From: Denitratimonas sp037478135
GTDB taxonomy: Bacteria > Pseudomonadota > Gammaproteobacteria > Xanthomonadales > Xanthomonadaceae
Direction of reading: 5' to 3'
DNA: 64,000 nt
Assembly (NCBI RefSeq): GCF_037478135.1
Contig: NZ_JBBHDV010000002.1
Span: 124,001-188,000, forward strand
The notes beneath the pieces are model-generated. The model was given only the letters and a program-made list of their open reading frames with translations. It had not been told where the DNA came from and searched no databases. Both the position numbers and the translations under genes were made by a program. The number at the start of each line of letters is the position of its first letter. The first letter of the stretch is position 1. Positions 15,622 to 24,866 of the stretch are shown here, piece by piece.

Positions 15622-17529
15622 TCAGGCCGAAGCCACCTGCTGCGTCGCGGTGGGCTGCAACTGCGGCCAGCGTTTCAGGATCGCGGCCTGCACGCCATCG
15701 ATATCCAGCCCGCACTGTTCCAGCAGCTGCTCACGGCTGGCGTGGTCGAGGAAGGCGTCCGGCAGGCCCAGCTGCAACATCGCGGTGGTGATGCCTTCGG
15801 CGGCGAAGAACTCGGCCACGGCGCTGCCGGCACCGCCTTCGACAGCATTGTCTTCCAGCGTCACGAAGCCTTCGTGGTGGCGGGAAAGTTCGCGCAGCAG
15901 CTCGGCATCCAGCGGTTTGACGAAACGCATATTGACCACGGTCAGATCGAGCGCGCGGCCGATGGTTTCGGCCACCGGCAACAGGGTGCCGAAGGATAGG
16001 ATCGCCAGCGAACGGCCGCGACGGCGCACGTCGGCCTGGCCGATCGGCAGTGGTTCCAGCCCGGCTTCCAGCGGCACACCGGGGCCGGTGCCGCGCGGGT
16101 AACGCACCGCGGCCGGGCCTTCGTGCTGGAAACCGGTGGTCAGCAGGCGACGGCATTCGTTTTCGTCGGCCGGCGCCATCACCACCATGTTCGGGATGCA
16201 GCGCAGGAACGACAGGTCGAAGCTGCCGGCATGGGTGGCGCCATCCGGACCGACCAGACCGGCGCGATCGATCGCGAACAGCACGTCCAGATCCTGCAAG
16301 GCCACGTCGTGGATCAGCTGGTCGTAGCCGCGCTGCAGGAAGGTCGAATAGATCGCCACCACCGGCTTGGCGCCTTCGCAAGCCATCCCGGCGGCCAGCG
16401 TGACGGCGTGCTGTTCGGCGATGGCGACATCGAAATAGCGTTCCGGATATTCCTGCGAGAAGCGCACCAGGCCGGAGCCTTCCCGCATCGCCGGGGTGAT
16501 GCCCATCAAACGGGTATCGGCAGCGGCCATGTCGCACAGCCAGTCGCCGAAGACCTGGGTGTAGGTGGGTTTGGCGGGGCCGGGCTTGGCCACCACGCCG
16601 ACGCTCGGATCGAACGGACCGACCGCGTGGTACTGGATCTGGTCGCCTTCGGCCAGTTCGTAACCTTTGCCCTTGGTGGTGATGATGTGCAGCAGCTGCG
16701 GGCCCTTCAGACCCTTGAGTGTCTTCAGCGTGGCGACCAGCGCCGGCAGATCGTGGCCGTCGATCGGGCCGGTGTAGTGGAAGCCCATCTGTTCGAACAG
16801 CGTGGACGGCACGAACATGCCCTTCCAGTGTTCCTCCCAGCGCCGCACGAAGCGCGCCGGGCCACCGTGCTTGTCGCCGAGCAGCTTCTTGCCGCCCTCG
16901 CGCAGGGCGTTGAGGGTGCGACTGCCGGACAGGCGGCCGAGCATCTTGGTCAGGCCGCCGACGTTTTCCGAGATCGACATGCGGTTGTCGTTGAGCACCA
17001 CCAGCATGTCCGGTTCCGGCTCCATGCCGCCGGCGTGGTTCAGCGCTTCGTAGACCATGCCTGCGGTCATCGCGCCGTCGCCGATCACGGCCACCACCTG
17101 GCGCTCCTGGCCCAGACGCTGCGCGGCCACCGCCATGCCCAGCGCGGCCGAGATCGAGGTGCTGGAATGGCCTACGCCGAAGGTGTCGAACGGGCTTTCG
17201 TCGCGCTTGGGGAACGGCGCCACGCCGTCCTTCTGCTTCACCGTGTGGATGCTGTCGCGGCGCCCGGTCAGGATCTTGTGCGGATAGGTCTGGTGGCCGA
17301 CATCCCAGACGATGCGGTCTTCCGGCGTGTCGTACAGGTAATGCAGCGCCACGGTCAGTTCGATGACGCCAAGACCGGCGCCGAAATGGCCGCCAACCTG
17401 GGCGACGGTATCGATCAGGTGGCCGCGCAGTTCGGCGGCGATGGCAGGCAGGTCCGTTTCCGGAAACTGGCGCAGATCAGCCGGAGTGGCGATGCGCGAA
17501 AGGTGCGGGTAGCGGGTGGAATCAATCAT
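15622..17529 (-). CDS. dxs: 1-deoxy-D-xylulose-5-phosphate synthase
   Basis: DXS condenses pyruvate and glyceraldehyde-3-phosphate in the first step of the MEP isoprenoid pathway. The 635-aa length is normal. Visible motifs include VWDVGHQTYPHKILTGR near residue 75, the thiamin motif GDGAMTAGMVYEALNHAG ending in VLNDN near 150-185, the catalytic-glutamate region FDVAIAEQHAVTLAAGMA near 370 and DRAGLVGPDGATHAG near 420. Single gene on the minus strand with a 450-bp non-coding region upstream. Confidence 0.97.
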   Translation of the reverse strand: MIDSTRYPHLSRIATPADLRQFPETDLPAIAAELRGHLIDTVAQVGGHFGAGLGVIELTVALHYLYDTPEDRIVWDVGHQTYPHKILTGRRDSIHTVKQKDGVAPFPKRDESPFDTFGVGHSSTSISAALGMAVAAQRLGQERQVVAVIGDGAMTAGMVYEALNHAGGMEPEPDMLVVLNDNRMSISENVGGLTKMLGRLSGSRTLNALREGGKKLLGDKHGGPARFVRRWEEHWKGMFVPSTLFEQMGFHYTGPIDGHDLPALVATLKTLKGLKGPQLLHIITTKGKGYELAEGDQIQYHAVGPFDPSVGVVAKPGPAKPTYTQVFGDWLCDMAAADTRLMGITPAMREGSGLVRFSQEYPERYFDVAIAEQHAVTLAAGMACEGAKPVVAIYSTFLQRGYDQLIHDVALQDLDVLFAIDRAGLVGPDGATHAGSFDLSFLRCIPNMVVMAPADENECRRLLTTGFQHEGPAAVRYPRGTGPGVPLEAGLEPLPIGQADVRRRGRSLAILSFGTLLPVAETIGRALDLTVVNMRFVKPLDAELLRELSRHHEGFVTLEDNAVEGGAGSAVAEFFAAEGITTAMLQLGLPDAFLDHASREQLLEQCGLDIDGVQAAILKRWPQLQPTATQQVASA

Positions 17530-17979
17530 GTCAGGCCCAACTGTGAAACGGGATTGTCACGCCCCGGCGTGGCGGGGGCAAGGCGGCAGCGGGCGCGGTG
17601 CTGCACAGGTTCAGCCCGGATCGGGCAGGAACGGGTGGTTTGGTGGCAGTCCGCATGGGGCTTGATGCTGGATGCAGGCGCCAGATCCGGCCTCGCGCGG
17701 CAGGGCGGGAGCGACGCATCGGCGTGGCTGGGATGGTGCGGCGAGCCGGGCCTGTGTCGCGCGTCGGTCGCAGGAAGGTTTCAATGTCGGAGCGGGTGTT
17801 GCAGCCCAGGTAAAGTGCTGATCCGGTCTCGCAACGGTGTCCCGGAAAACGCCGGAATCGGGTTTCCCGAAAACCTGCGAAAGAGCCGGGTCAGCGGCTC
17901 AAACCGCTGTCGAAAGCCGGGCGCGGCCCTTTTCGCTGTTGAGCGCCGTCCGCGTGCAGGCAGGCAGCTCCGATGCGTA
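17530..17979. other. 450-bp intergenic region without a gene
   Basis: Between dxs and the 375-aa gene I see no open frame with convincing codon use, no RNA gene and no strong T-tailed hairpin. It must contain the dxs promoter near 17530-17600, but no clear -35/-10 pair stands out. Confidence 0.5.
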
Positions 17980-19107
17980 TCAGCGCGCGCCGCGCAGCCG
18001 TTCCAGCAGACCTTTCTGTGCCGCCGCCGGTGCTTCGGCGGTACCGGCGGCGCCCTCGATCTCGGCATGGCCGGAGACCAGACTGGCGGTGATGAAGTCA
18101 TTGACTTCGGCAAGCTCCGCACCGCTTTGCTCGGCAATCTCGGCCGGGGTCTGGAAGCCTTTCATCATCGTCGTGGCGATGCGGAAATGCTTGGGGAATT
18201 CGCGTTCAATCTGCGGCCACTTGCCGAGCTTGTAGCGTGCCTCCGGCGCACCCCCGGGGATATTGCCGTCGCCACCACCCAGCGCCGCCAGCCACAACAG
18301 ACGGGCCAGCGGCTGATGGCCGAGGCTGGCGCGCTGCGCGTCGAATTCGGCGGCCGGCACCGGCTTGAGCGCATTCGGCGGCAGGTTGATCTGGGTGTGC
18401 GGCAGCAAACCCTTGATCGAACTGCCGGCCAGGAAAATCTTCTGCGAAACATCGAACAGCAGCGGCGGTACGCCGGGCAGCTCCAGCCGGCGCGGGCCAT
18501 CGTCGGCCTCGCCAGCGAGCAGCACATCGATCAGCTTGCGTGCTGCCGGTGCTGCCGGTGCTGCCGGTGCTGCCGGAGGAACGGGTGTTTCCGGCCGGGC
18601 TGGTGCTGATGGCGAAGCGGGCGCTGCCGCTGCTGAAGCCGTCGCCGCCGCCGTCGCTACCGGGGCAGGTGCGGCAGAGGCCGCAGCTGTGGAACGGGCA
18701 GGTGCCGCCGCGGAAGGAGCTGGCGAGGATGCGGGTGCCGGCGGCGTCGCGGGCCTGGCGGGTGCTGCGGACGCAGTTGCGGCAGGTGCAGGCGCACCGC
18801 CAGACAATTTCTGCAGCAGGCGCGTCATCGCATCCGGCGATACCGGGCGCTGCAGCACGTGGTCGGTATCGGCCTTTTCGCCGGTGGTCAGTGCGACCAC
18901 GGTCTGGCCGGTGTTGTGCGAGCGCAGCCAGGTCATGTGGCCGTACAGCGTGTCGACATCGATCACCAGCACGTCGGCGCTATCGGCATCGGAGGCCAGC
19001 AGCCAGCGGTTGCCGGCGCGCCGGCTGACATCTTGGAACAATTTGCCCAGTTGCTCGGCGTCGGACGAATCCATGCCGGTGAAGAACACCGTCGTTCGAT
19101 TGCTCAC
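17980..19107 (-). CDS. Unknown protein: receiver-like N-terminus, Ala/Pro linker, helical C-terminus
   Basis: 375 aa, function not recognised. Residues 1-100 look like a degenerate response-regulator receiver: a beta-strand start TTVFFTG, VLVIDVDTLYGHMTWLR in place of the phospho-acceptor region, and VVALTTGEKAD. A very long Ala/Pro-rich linker (about 105-200) follows. The C-terminal 175 residues are globular, with KIFLAGSSIKGLLPHTQINLP and a last part (TPAEIAEQSGAELAEVNDFITASL) resembling a small helix-turn-helix. No signal peptide. It could be a cytoplasmic signalling adaptor; the domain reading is tentative. It is a stand-alone gene. Confidence 0.6.
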   Translation of the reverse strand: MSNRTTVFFTGMDSSDAEQLGKLFQDVSRRAGNRWLLASDADSADVLVIDVDTLYGHMTWLRSHNTGQTVVALTTGEKADTDHVLQRPVSPDAMTRLLQKLSGGAPAPAATASAAPARPATPPAPASSPAPSAAAPARSTAAASAAPAPVATAAATASAAAAPASPSAPARPETPVPPAAPAAPAAPAARKLIDVLLAGEADDGPRRLELPGVPPLLFDVSQKIFLAGSSIKGLLPHTQINLPPNALKPVPAAEFDAQRASLGHQPLARLLWLAALGGGDGNIPGGAPEARYKLGKWPQIEREFPKHFRIATTMMKGFQTPAEIAEQSGAELAEVNDFITASLVSGHAEIEGAAGTAEAPAAAQKGLLERLRGAR

Positions 19108-19399
19108 GCATTTCCCCCTGCGGTCCCTGCGCCGTGCCGGCCGGTGATGCGGCCTGATCGAGCGGGGGACGTCTTGTTAGATGTTGTGTCGTGGCCGGGA
19201 CGAGGACCGCAGATCGGGCCCGCGCTGGCTTGGCGAACGCAAATTGTTGGTGATACGCGGGTTTGCGTCAATCAGCAAGGTGCTGCGATGAGGTTTCCGT
19301 GCCTACCCGCCGCGAGCGGATGGCGTCGGCGGCGGGGCGCATCCGGGTCGGCGGGCCTGTTTGATGTGGCGTTGCAGGTGGCGGCGGGGCAACGACGAT

Positions 19400-20056
19400 T
19401 CAGTGACCCGGCAGCGCGCCGCGTGGATTCTTCTTCGGCAGGTGGCTGCGCAGGAATTCCATCTGGTCGGCCAGGATGTTGCGGTTGGACAGGATCAGAT
19501 GCTCCACCCAACTCGGGCGATACGGCACCGCCAGCAACGGCATATGGGCCTGGGTCGGGGTGCGGCCGCCCTTGCGGGTATTGCAGGGCAGGCAGGCGCT
19601 GACGACGTTTTCCCAGATGTCCTTGCCGCCTTGCGAGCGTGGCACCACGTGGTCGCGGGTGAGCTGGTAGCGGGTGAGCTGGCGGCCGCAGTACAGGCAC
19701 AACTGCGCATCGCGGGCGAACAGCGCGATGTTGGTCAGCGCCGGTGCCGGCGAGATCGCGCAGGCCCGGGCGCGTCCGCGCGAGGCGACGATAGGGTGCA
19801 GGTCCATCAGGCTCTGCTGACCGGAAATCCGGTTGATGCCGCCGCGCAGCGTCAGGCACGGGTCGCCCAGGGTCCAGGCGACTGCATCGCGGGCATACAG
19901 ATGCGCGGCTTCGCGCCAGGAGATCCAGTCCAGGATGCGGCCGTGGGCGTCCAGTGACAGCACGCGCGGCAAATGACGTTCGTTGCCGGAAGGGAACCGG
20001 CGCACGTTTCCGGCGCTGGGGCCGGGTGTTGGACTGGAGATGCTCAAAGTGGCCAT
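19400..20056 (-). CDS. HNH endonuclease family protein
   Basis: A 218-aa protein with a clear HNH nuclease core. The zinc-type first pair is LCLYCGRQL, followed by TRDHVVPRSQGGKDIWENVV (the H and first N) and SACLPCNTRKGGRTP with the second Cys pair and the catalytic-type N. This CxxC...CxxC HNH form is common in housekeeping genes of unknown role as well as in mobile elements. ATG at 20056 (MATLSIS) is chosen; one at 20071 would add five residues. No methylase or element genes are adjacent, so a restriction role is not supported. Confidence 0.8.
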   Translation of the reverse strand: MATLSISSPTPGPSAGNVRRFPSGNERHLPRVLSLDAHGRILDWISWREAAHLYARDAVAWTLGDPCLTLRGGINRISGQQSLMDLHPIVASRGRARACAISPAPALTNIALFARDAQLCLYCGRQLTRYQLTRDHVVPRSQGGKDIWENVVSACLPCNTRKGGRTPTQAHMPLLAVPYRPSWVEHLILSNRNILADQMEFLRSHLPKKNPRGALPGH

Positions 20057-20213
20057 TTGATGCCCGAGCATAAACCAGGCTGGTTACGAAATGATCGATT
20101 TCTGGCGATTTTTTTGCCAGATGCCGTGGCAAGGGTGGTTCAACCCACACCAAGCCTTGGCCCGGCGGCCCGGCCAGGCGCAACCTGTTGGCATCAGCGG
20201 CTCGTCGCGCAGG

Positions 20214-20705
20214 TCAGCGCAGCGGCTTGATCAGGCGCAGCATGTCGGTTTCAAAGCCGGCGCGCCGGTACAGCCGCAGCGCCTGCTCGTGCTCCGGGAA
20301 GGCGAACAGTTGCAGATGCGCGCAATGCTGTTCGCGGGCGAAGTCCTCCGCCGCTTCCAGCAGCGCATGTGCCGCGCCCTTGCCTTCGTGGTTGGCGGCC
20401 ACGGCCAGATCGGCCAGATGCGCATTGCGCGTGCCATCGACCGAATCGGTCACCAGCCGCAGCCGCGCAAAGCCGACGCAATGGCCGCCGCCGTCTTCGG
20501 CCACCAGCACCACGGTGCCGGCGGGAAGCTCTTCCAGATCCGTCGCGATATCGCGCCGCAAATGCGCCAGATAACTGTTGCGCTGGCGGAAGCGCGGCAA
20601 CGGTGCCTGCGCGAACCGCGCGCACAGCGCCAGGATGGCGTCATCGTCGGCGGCGGTGGCGGCACGGACCAGGTAGTCGGAAGCATCGGCGTCGGACGGG
20701 CGCAT
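20214..20705 (-). CDS. GNAT-family N-acetyltransferase
   Basis: A 163-aa acetyltransferase of the GNAT fold. It shows LVRAATAADDDAILALC at the N-terminus, a central strand GTVVLVAEDGGGHCVGFARLR, the acetyl-CoA loop region AVAANHEGKGAAHALLEAAEDFAR (Q/R-x-x-G-x-G/A-like) and the C-terminal YRRAGFE motif. The acceptor substrate is unknown. Monocistronic by appearance, 143 bp from the HNH gene. Confidence 0.85.
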   Translation of the reverse strand: MRPSDADASDYLVRAATAADDDAILALCARFAQAPLPRFRQRNSYLAHLRRDIATDLEELPAGTVVLVAEDGGGHCVGFARLRLVTDSVDGTRNAHLADLAVAANHEGKGAAHALLEAAEDFAREQHCAHLQLFAFPEHEQALRLYRRAGFETDMLRLIKPLR

Positions 20706-20838
20706 GGTGGTTCGGCAGTGATGGGGACCCCATCACTATGCGCCGCTTCGCGCCAAAAAACTGTATGGAGCAGGTTTCTGGTGTCGTGTTAGCGACGGAC
20801 CTCTTGGGGTTGCCGCCATGGATGGTGGCAACAATAGA

Positions 20839-20863
20839 AAAACCCGGCGCATGGCCGGGTTTT
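20839..20863. terminator. Bidirectional rho-independent terminator
   Basis: AAAACCCGGC-GCATG-GCCGGGTTTT forms a strong stem with A and T flanks on both strands. It lies 26 bp past the stop of the leftward acyl-CoA dehydrogenase gene. Confidence 0.85.
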
Positions 20864-20888
20864 CAAAGGTCTGGCAAGGCAGTGTCTT

Positions 20889-22676
20889 TCAGAAATCCTC
20901 AACCGCCATCGCCATCAAGTTGTCGGCACCACTGAGGATCGCGGCGGCGTGCGAGTGGGTGCGTGGCAGGATGCGCTGGAAGTAGAAGCGTGCGGTGTCG
21001 CGTTTGGCGCGCTTGAAGGCTTCGGGCTGGTTGCCAGCATCGGCGGCGGCGACGCTGCGCGCCCACCAGTAGGCCAGCACCACGTAGCCGGAATAGAACA
21101 GGTAATCGACCGAGGCGGCGCCGATTTCCTCCGGGTTCTGGCCGGCACGCTTGCCGATTTCCAGCGTCAGCTGCTGCCAGTCCTGCGCCGATTTGGCCAG
21201 CGGTGCGATGAATTCGGTCATCGCCGGGTTCTGCGTATGCGCGGTGCAGAACTCCACGATCATCGTCAGGAAATGCTTGAGCCCGACGCCTTGGGTCTGG
21301 AGCGTCTTGCGGCCGAGCAGGTCGAGTGCCTGGATGCCGGTGGTGCCCTCGTAGATCGTGGTGATGCGGGTATCGCGCACGATCTGTTCCATGCCCCATT
21401 CGCGGATATAGCCGTGGCCGCCGAAGCATTGCAGCGCGTGGCTGGTGGCTTCCACCGCCCACTCGGTCAGGCAGGCCTTGATGATCGGGGTCAGGAAGGA
21501 GAGCAGTTCATCGGCGTGCTGGCGGGTGGCGGCATCGTCGCTGCGCTCGATCACGTCCAGCAGGCTGGCACCGTGCAGCGCCAGTGCGCGTGAACCTTCG
21601 GACAGCGCCTTGCAGGTCAGCAGCATGCGCCGCACGTCCGGATGCACGATGATCGGATCGGCCGGCTTGTCCTGCGCCTTGGGGCCGGTGGGTGAGCGCA
21701 TCTGCAGGCGGTCTTTCGCGTACGCCAGGGCGTTCTGGTAGGCGCGGTCCATCAGGCCCAGGCCCTGCAGGCCGACGCCGAGGCGGGCCGAATTCATCAT
21801 CGTGAACATGGCCGCCAGGCCACGGTTGGGTTCACCGATCAGCCAGCCTTGCGCGCCATCGAAGTTCATCACGCAGGTAGCCGAGCCGTGGATGCCCATC
21901 TTGTGCTCGATGCTGCCGCAGCGCACCGCGTTGCGTTCGCCCTGTACGCCGTCGCGGCCGACCTTGAACTTGGGCACGATGAACAGCGAAATGCCCTTGG
22001 TGCCGGCCGGTGCATCGGGCAGACGCGCCAGCACCAGATGGATGATGTTGTCGGTCAGATCGTGCTCGCCGCCGGTGATGAAGATCTTGGTGCCGGTGAC
22101 CGCGTGGCTGCCGTCGGCCTGCGGTTCGGCACGGGTTTTCAGCATGCCCAGATCCGAACCTGCGTGCGGTTCGGTCAGGCACATGGTGCCGGTGTAGCGG
22201 CCTTCGACAATCGGGCGCAAGAAGGCTTCGCGCTGCCATTCCTCGCCGTGGTGCTTGAGCGCCTCGGTGGCGCCGTGCGAAAGCAGCGGGTAGTTGCCCC
22301 AGGAAAGATTGGCCGCGTCGACCATTTCCTTGATCGCCGAACCGATGGTTTCTGGAAGATTCTGTCCGCCCCAGGCTTCCGGTGCGGTGAGCCCGCCCCA
22401 GCCGTTTTCGACCCACTGCTCGTAGGCGGCTTTGAAGCCTTGCGGGGTGCGCACGCTGCCGTCGGCCGGATCGAAATGGCAGCCTTCGGCATCGGCGCTC
22501 TGGTGCAGCGGCGCCAGCACTTCCTCGACGAAGCGCGCGCCTTCTTCCAGCACCGCGTCGACCAGTTCGGCGGTGACGTCCTGGCTGCCGGGCAGGCGGG
22601 CGTAGAGGGCGGGCAGTTCGAGCACATCGTGCAGCGCGAAGCGCAGGTCGCGCAGCGGGGCGGAATAGGCGTTCAT
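20889..22676 (-). CDS. Acyl-CoA dehydrogenase (long C-terminal form)
   Basis: A 595-aa FAD-dependent acyl-CoA dehydrogenase of the larger class with an extra C-terminal domain. Characteristic parts are YTGTMCLTEPHAGSDLGMLKT (FAD/substrate region near 160), FITGGEHDLTDNIIHLVLAR, GIHGSATCVMNFDGAQG and, near 430, CFGGHGYIREWGMEQIVRD with IYEGTTGIQALDLLGRK, the glutamate of IYEGT being the usual base position. It oxidises acyl-CoA to enoyl-CoA in fatty-acid or related breakdown. Preceded by a lipoprotein gene on the same strand, 25 bp upstream. Confidence 0.92.
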   Translation of the reverse strand: MNAYSAPLRDLRFALHDVLELPALYARLPGSQDVTAELVDAVLEEGARFVEEVLAPLHQSADAEGCHFDPADGSVRTPQGFKAAYEQWVENGWGGLTAPEAWGGQNLPETIGSAIKEMVDAANLSWGNYPLLSHGATEALKHHGEEWQREAFLRPIVEGRYTGTMCLTEPHAGSDLGMLKTRAEPQADGSHAVTGTKIFITGGEHDLTDNIIHLVLARLPDAPAGTKGISLFIVPKFKVGRDGVQGERNAVRCGSIEHKMGIHGSATCVMNFDGAQGWLIGEPNRGLAAMFTMMNSARLGVGLQGLGLMDRAYQNALAYAKDRLQMRSPTGPKAQDKPADPIIVHPDVRRMLLTCKALSEGSRALALHGASLLDVIERSDDAATRQHADELLSFLTPIIKACLTEWAVEATSHALQCFGGHGYIREWGMEQIVRDTRITTIYEGTTGIQALDLLGRKTLQTQGVGLKHFLTMIVEFCTAHTQNPAMTEFIAPLAKSAQDWQQLTLEIGKRAGQNPEEIGAASVDYLFYSGYVVLAYWWARSVAAADAGNQPEAFKRAKRDTARFYFQRILPRTHSHAAAILSGADNLMAMAVEDF

Positions 22677-22701
22677 CGGGTTCCTCGGATCGGTTGAAAG
22701 G

Positions 22702-23181
22702 TCAGCGCATCACGCCTGACAGGCCCGGCACCGGCCACAGCTGGCCTTCAAAGGTGAAATCGTCGCGGCGCTTGTCCGGCTCGCTGCTTTCCAGCGTGCC
22801 GCGCAGCTCGTAACGCACGCTGCGGCCGTCATCGAGCGCGGCCCTGACGCGCGCTGCGGCTTCGCTGGAGGGTTGCAGTTGCAACTCTTCCACCTCGGCA
22901 TTGAACGGGCCGATCGCCACCGGCGGCACCAGCTGCATGCCGCCGGCCTCAATGCCGTCCACCAGCAGCTGCGCCGACACGTTCGAGACGGTGTGCGGCA
23001 CATTGCTGAAACTCTGGATGCGCAACTGGATCAGCCAGCTGCCGTCGGCCTGCAGCACCAGTTCCTGCACGCTGGCATTGGGCGCGAACACGCGCTTGCG
23101 CGGGCCGTTGCTGCAGGCTGCCAGCAACAGCACCAGGCACAAGCCCATGACAATCAAAGGAAAGGCGGTTTGCCGCTTCAT
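22702..23181 (-). CDS. Small LEA14-like lipoprotein
   Basis: A 159-aa lipoprotein. The signal ends in LVLLLAACSNG with Cys at about 23. The mature part is beta-rich (VQELVLQADGSWLIQLRIQS, NVSAQLLVDG and VEELQLQPSS) in the manner of LEA14/WHy-type immunoglobulin-like domains. The start at 23181 is chosen for the signal peptide; an in-frame ATG at 23259 adds 26 residues without benefit. It lies 25 bp upstream of the acyl-CoA dehydrogenase gene and is probably cotranscribed. Function unknown. Confidence 0.75.
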   Translation of the reverse strand: MKRQTAFPLIVMGLCLVLLLAACSNGPRKRVFAPNASVQELVLQADGSWLIQLRIQSFSNVPHTVSNVSAQLLVDGIEAGGMQLVPPVAIGPFNAEVEELQLQPSSEAAARVRAALDDGRSVRYELRGTLESSEPDKRRDDFTFEGQLWPVPGLSGVMR

Positions 23182-23370
23182 CGTTCCATTCCCCCGCGTA
23201 CGGATGTGGTCGCGGGATGATAGCGGCAAGCGGCGGCAGGATGACTGCGTGCGGTGCATCCAGACAGTAGGTCAGCTTGGCTTTCCAGCCGACTTCAGAC
23301 CTGAATGCGTTGCCGTCAACCTGGCGTCACTGCTTGTCTGACAGCGCCTGCGCTCTTGCGTCATTCGCCC

Positions 23371-24300
23371 TCAACTGCTCGCCGGCACAGCATCTGCGGC
23401 CCAGTGTGGAATCTGTGTCAGGAGGAAGCGCGGGCGACCATTGCCAATCTGCGTTCGCATAGCCTCAACGCGCACACGCTGGTGCAGGTGGTCGTTGAGT
23501 ATTTCAACGTTGCCCACTTGGGGCGAAATTTTGCCGCGCACGATTTCGTTGCTGCCTGACAGCTTGAACTCGAAGCTGCGCGCCACCGGCAACACGCCGA
23601 CGAATTCGCCCTCTAGCGTTTCCAGACTTTCGTGCAGGTTGTCGGCGGCCAGACGCTCCAGACTGCGCCGCACCTGTCCAGGGTCAGAGAAGCGCATGGC
23701 CTTGTCGCCGTATTGCAGGGTGCAGATGGCTTCGTTGTCGGCCAGCACGCGCAGGAAACCACGTACCTTCTCCAACGCGCGAGGGTCGGTTTCCGAGGCG
23801 ATGTCGGCCAGTTCGTCATCCTGTCCCAGCGTGGCTTGTAACAGGCTCTGGGTGCGATCCAGCGCGACGGCGACGGCGCTTTCATCATCCAGCAGTTCCT
23901 GCGCGCGGTATTCCTCCAGGTCGAAACCAAACGAACCGATAGCGGTGTTGGTGATCAACAACTGGTTCTGGTCACGGTTGGGGATCGGGCCCATCGCCGC
24001 CAAAGGTGCGGACAAGGATGCAGCCACGGTCGCCACCGTGTCGGTGAAACTGCTCACGGCCTTCATGCCGAAGTCGGCAAAGATGCCGTGACTGTCGATC
24101 ACCGGCAGGCCGTTGAAGGTCAGGCGGGCACGGGCAGGACTGCGCCCGTCCGCAGGCAAAGCCGCCAGTTCGGCTTCGATGTTACGTAGCCGCGCTTCAT
24201 CGCTCATCCGGGTCAGGAGCGCTGTGGTGGGCGTTTTTGGCAGCATCCGCTTAACGGTTTCGCGCTCGGCCAGCAGGAAGTTGCGTTGGTCTGTGTTCAT
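23371..24300 (-). CDS. Unknown 309-aa protein coupled to the DUF6932-like gene
   Basis: Function not recognised. The N-terminal third is helical (LLAERETVKRMLPKTP and RLRNIEAELAALPADGRSP); the last 80 residues look like a beta-rich module (FVGVLPVARSFEFKLSG, GKISPQVGNVEILNDH and GNGRPRFLLTQI). No signal peptide or membrane segment, so it should be cytoplasmic. Its ATG overlaps the stop of the preceding gene by 4 nt (ATGA), so the two are translationally coupled. Both lie downstream of a coupled hsdS remnant, suggesting the pair once rode in a type I restriction operon. Last gene of this accessory block. Confidence 0.75.
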   Translation of the reverse strand: MNTDQRNFLLAERETVKRMLPKTPTTALLTRMSDEARLRNIEAELAALPADGRSPARARLTFNGLPVIDSHGIFADFGMKAVSSFTDTVATVAASLSAPLAAMGPIPNRDQNQLLITNTAIGSFGFDLEEYRAQELLDDESAVAVALDRTQSLLQATLGQDDELADIASETDPRALEKVRGFLRVLADNEAICTLQYGDKAMRFSDPGQVRRSLERLAADNLHESLETLEGEFVGVLPVARSFEFKLSGSNEIVRGKISPQVGNVEILNDHLHQRVRVEAMRTQIGNGRPRFLLTQIPHWAADAVPASS

Positions 24301-24866
24301 GGCTGCGCCCCCAAAGCGTCTTGCTGATTCAAATACTCGGTGGCCTGCTGGTCGTGTGCCGGGTTCAAGTCGACTTCAAGATACCCTTTCCAGGCCTGAT
24401 TGCGGCGGTGCGACCACATGCTGTACCAGTAGGCACTGCGTTCGACCAGCTCATTGGCAGGCAGGTTCAGGTCAACGAAGTAGCTGTCCACTTGGAAAGC
24501 CCGCTTGGCCGCTTGATTGTCCAGCGCGGCAATTTGCTGTTGTGTTGGCGTAAAACCGGCAGGTGGATTCAGGAATGTGACCACATCCATGTCCTGCGGT
24601 GGGCGGTTTTCCAGCATTTCCACCTGCTCCAGAAAACTTCCGTCGAGCCATTGGAAGCCATCGGTCAGGCCCATGCCGTGCAAGGTTGCGCGATAGACCA
24701 GCCAGCCGCGCAGGACTTGCCGGCGCTGCGGCAAGGTGGCGAAGCGCACCACCACATCCGTCAGCACCACGCGGTACGGCGAACGCTCGACACTGGTCGG
24801 GTTCAGCACGTCGATGGGTGGCAGTAAGCCATGCGGATTCCAAGCGGGGATGGCGACGGTGCTCAT
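24297..24866 (-). CDS. DUF6932-like protein with nucleotidyltransferase-type motif
   Basis: A 189-aa protein beginning with IPAWNPHGLLPP, the typical opening of DUF6932-type proteins. It contains WLDGSFLEQVE followed by PPQDMDVVTFL: a GS motif and a D-x-D pair about 20 residues later, the layout of the nucleotidyltransferase superfamily (as in MNT-type antitoxins). Its start overlaps the stop of a short HsdS-like remnant (ATGA), and its stop overlaps the next gene. A role in a toxin-antitoxin or defence module is possible but unproven. Confidence 0.72.
   Translation of the reverse strand: MSTVAIPAWNPHGLLPPIDVLNPTSVERSPYRVVLTDVVVRFATLPQRRQVLRGWLVYRATLHGMGLTDGFQWLDGSFLEQVEMLENRPPQDMDVVTFLNPPAGFTPTQQQIAALDNQAAKRAFQVDSYFVDLNLPANELVERSAYWYSMWSHRRNQAWKGYLEVDLNPAHDQQATEYLNQQDALGAQP

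Noticed and set aside
16123..18609. Very long open frame antisense to dxs and the 375-aa gene
   Set aside because: Long antisense frames are common in GC-rich genes; dxs on the other strand has all catalytic motifs and this frame has none.
23182..23370. Possible second copy of the tRNA-Phe 3' end (attachment repeat)
   Set aside because: I looked on the far side of the accessory genes for GGTTCGATTCC or its complement and found none, so no att pair can be claimed.
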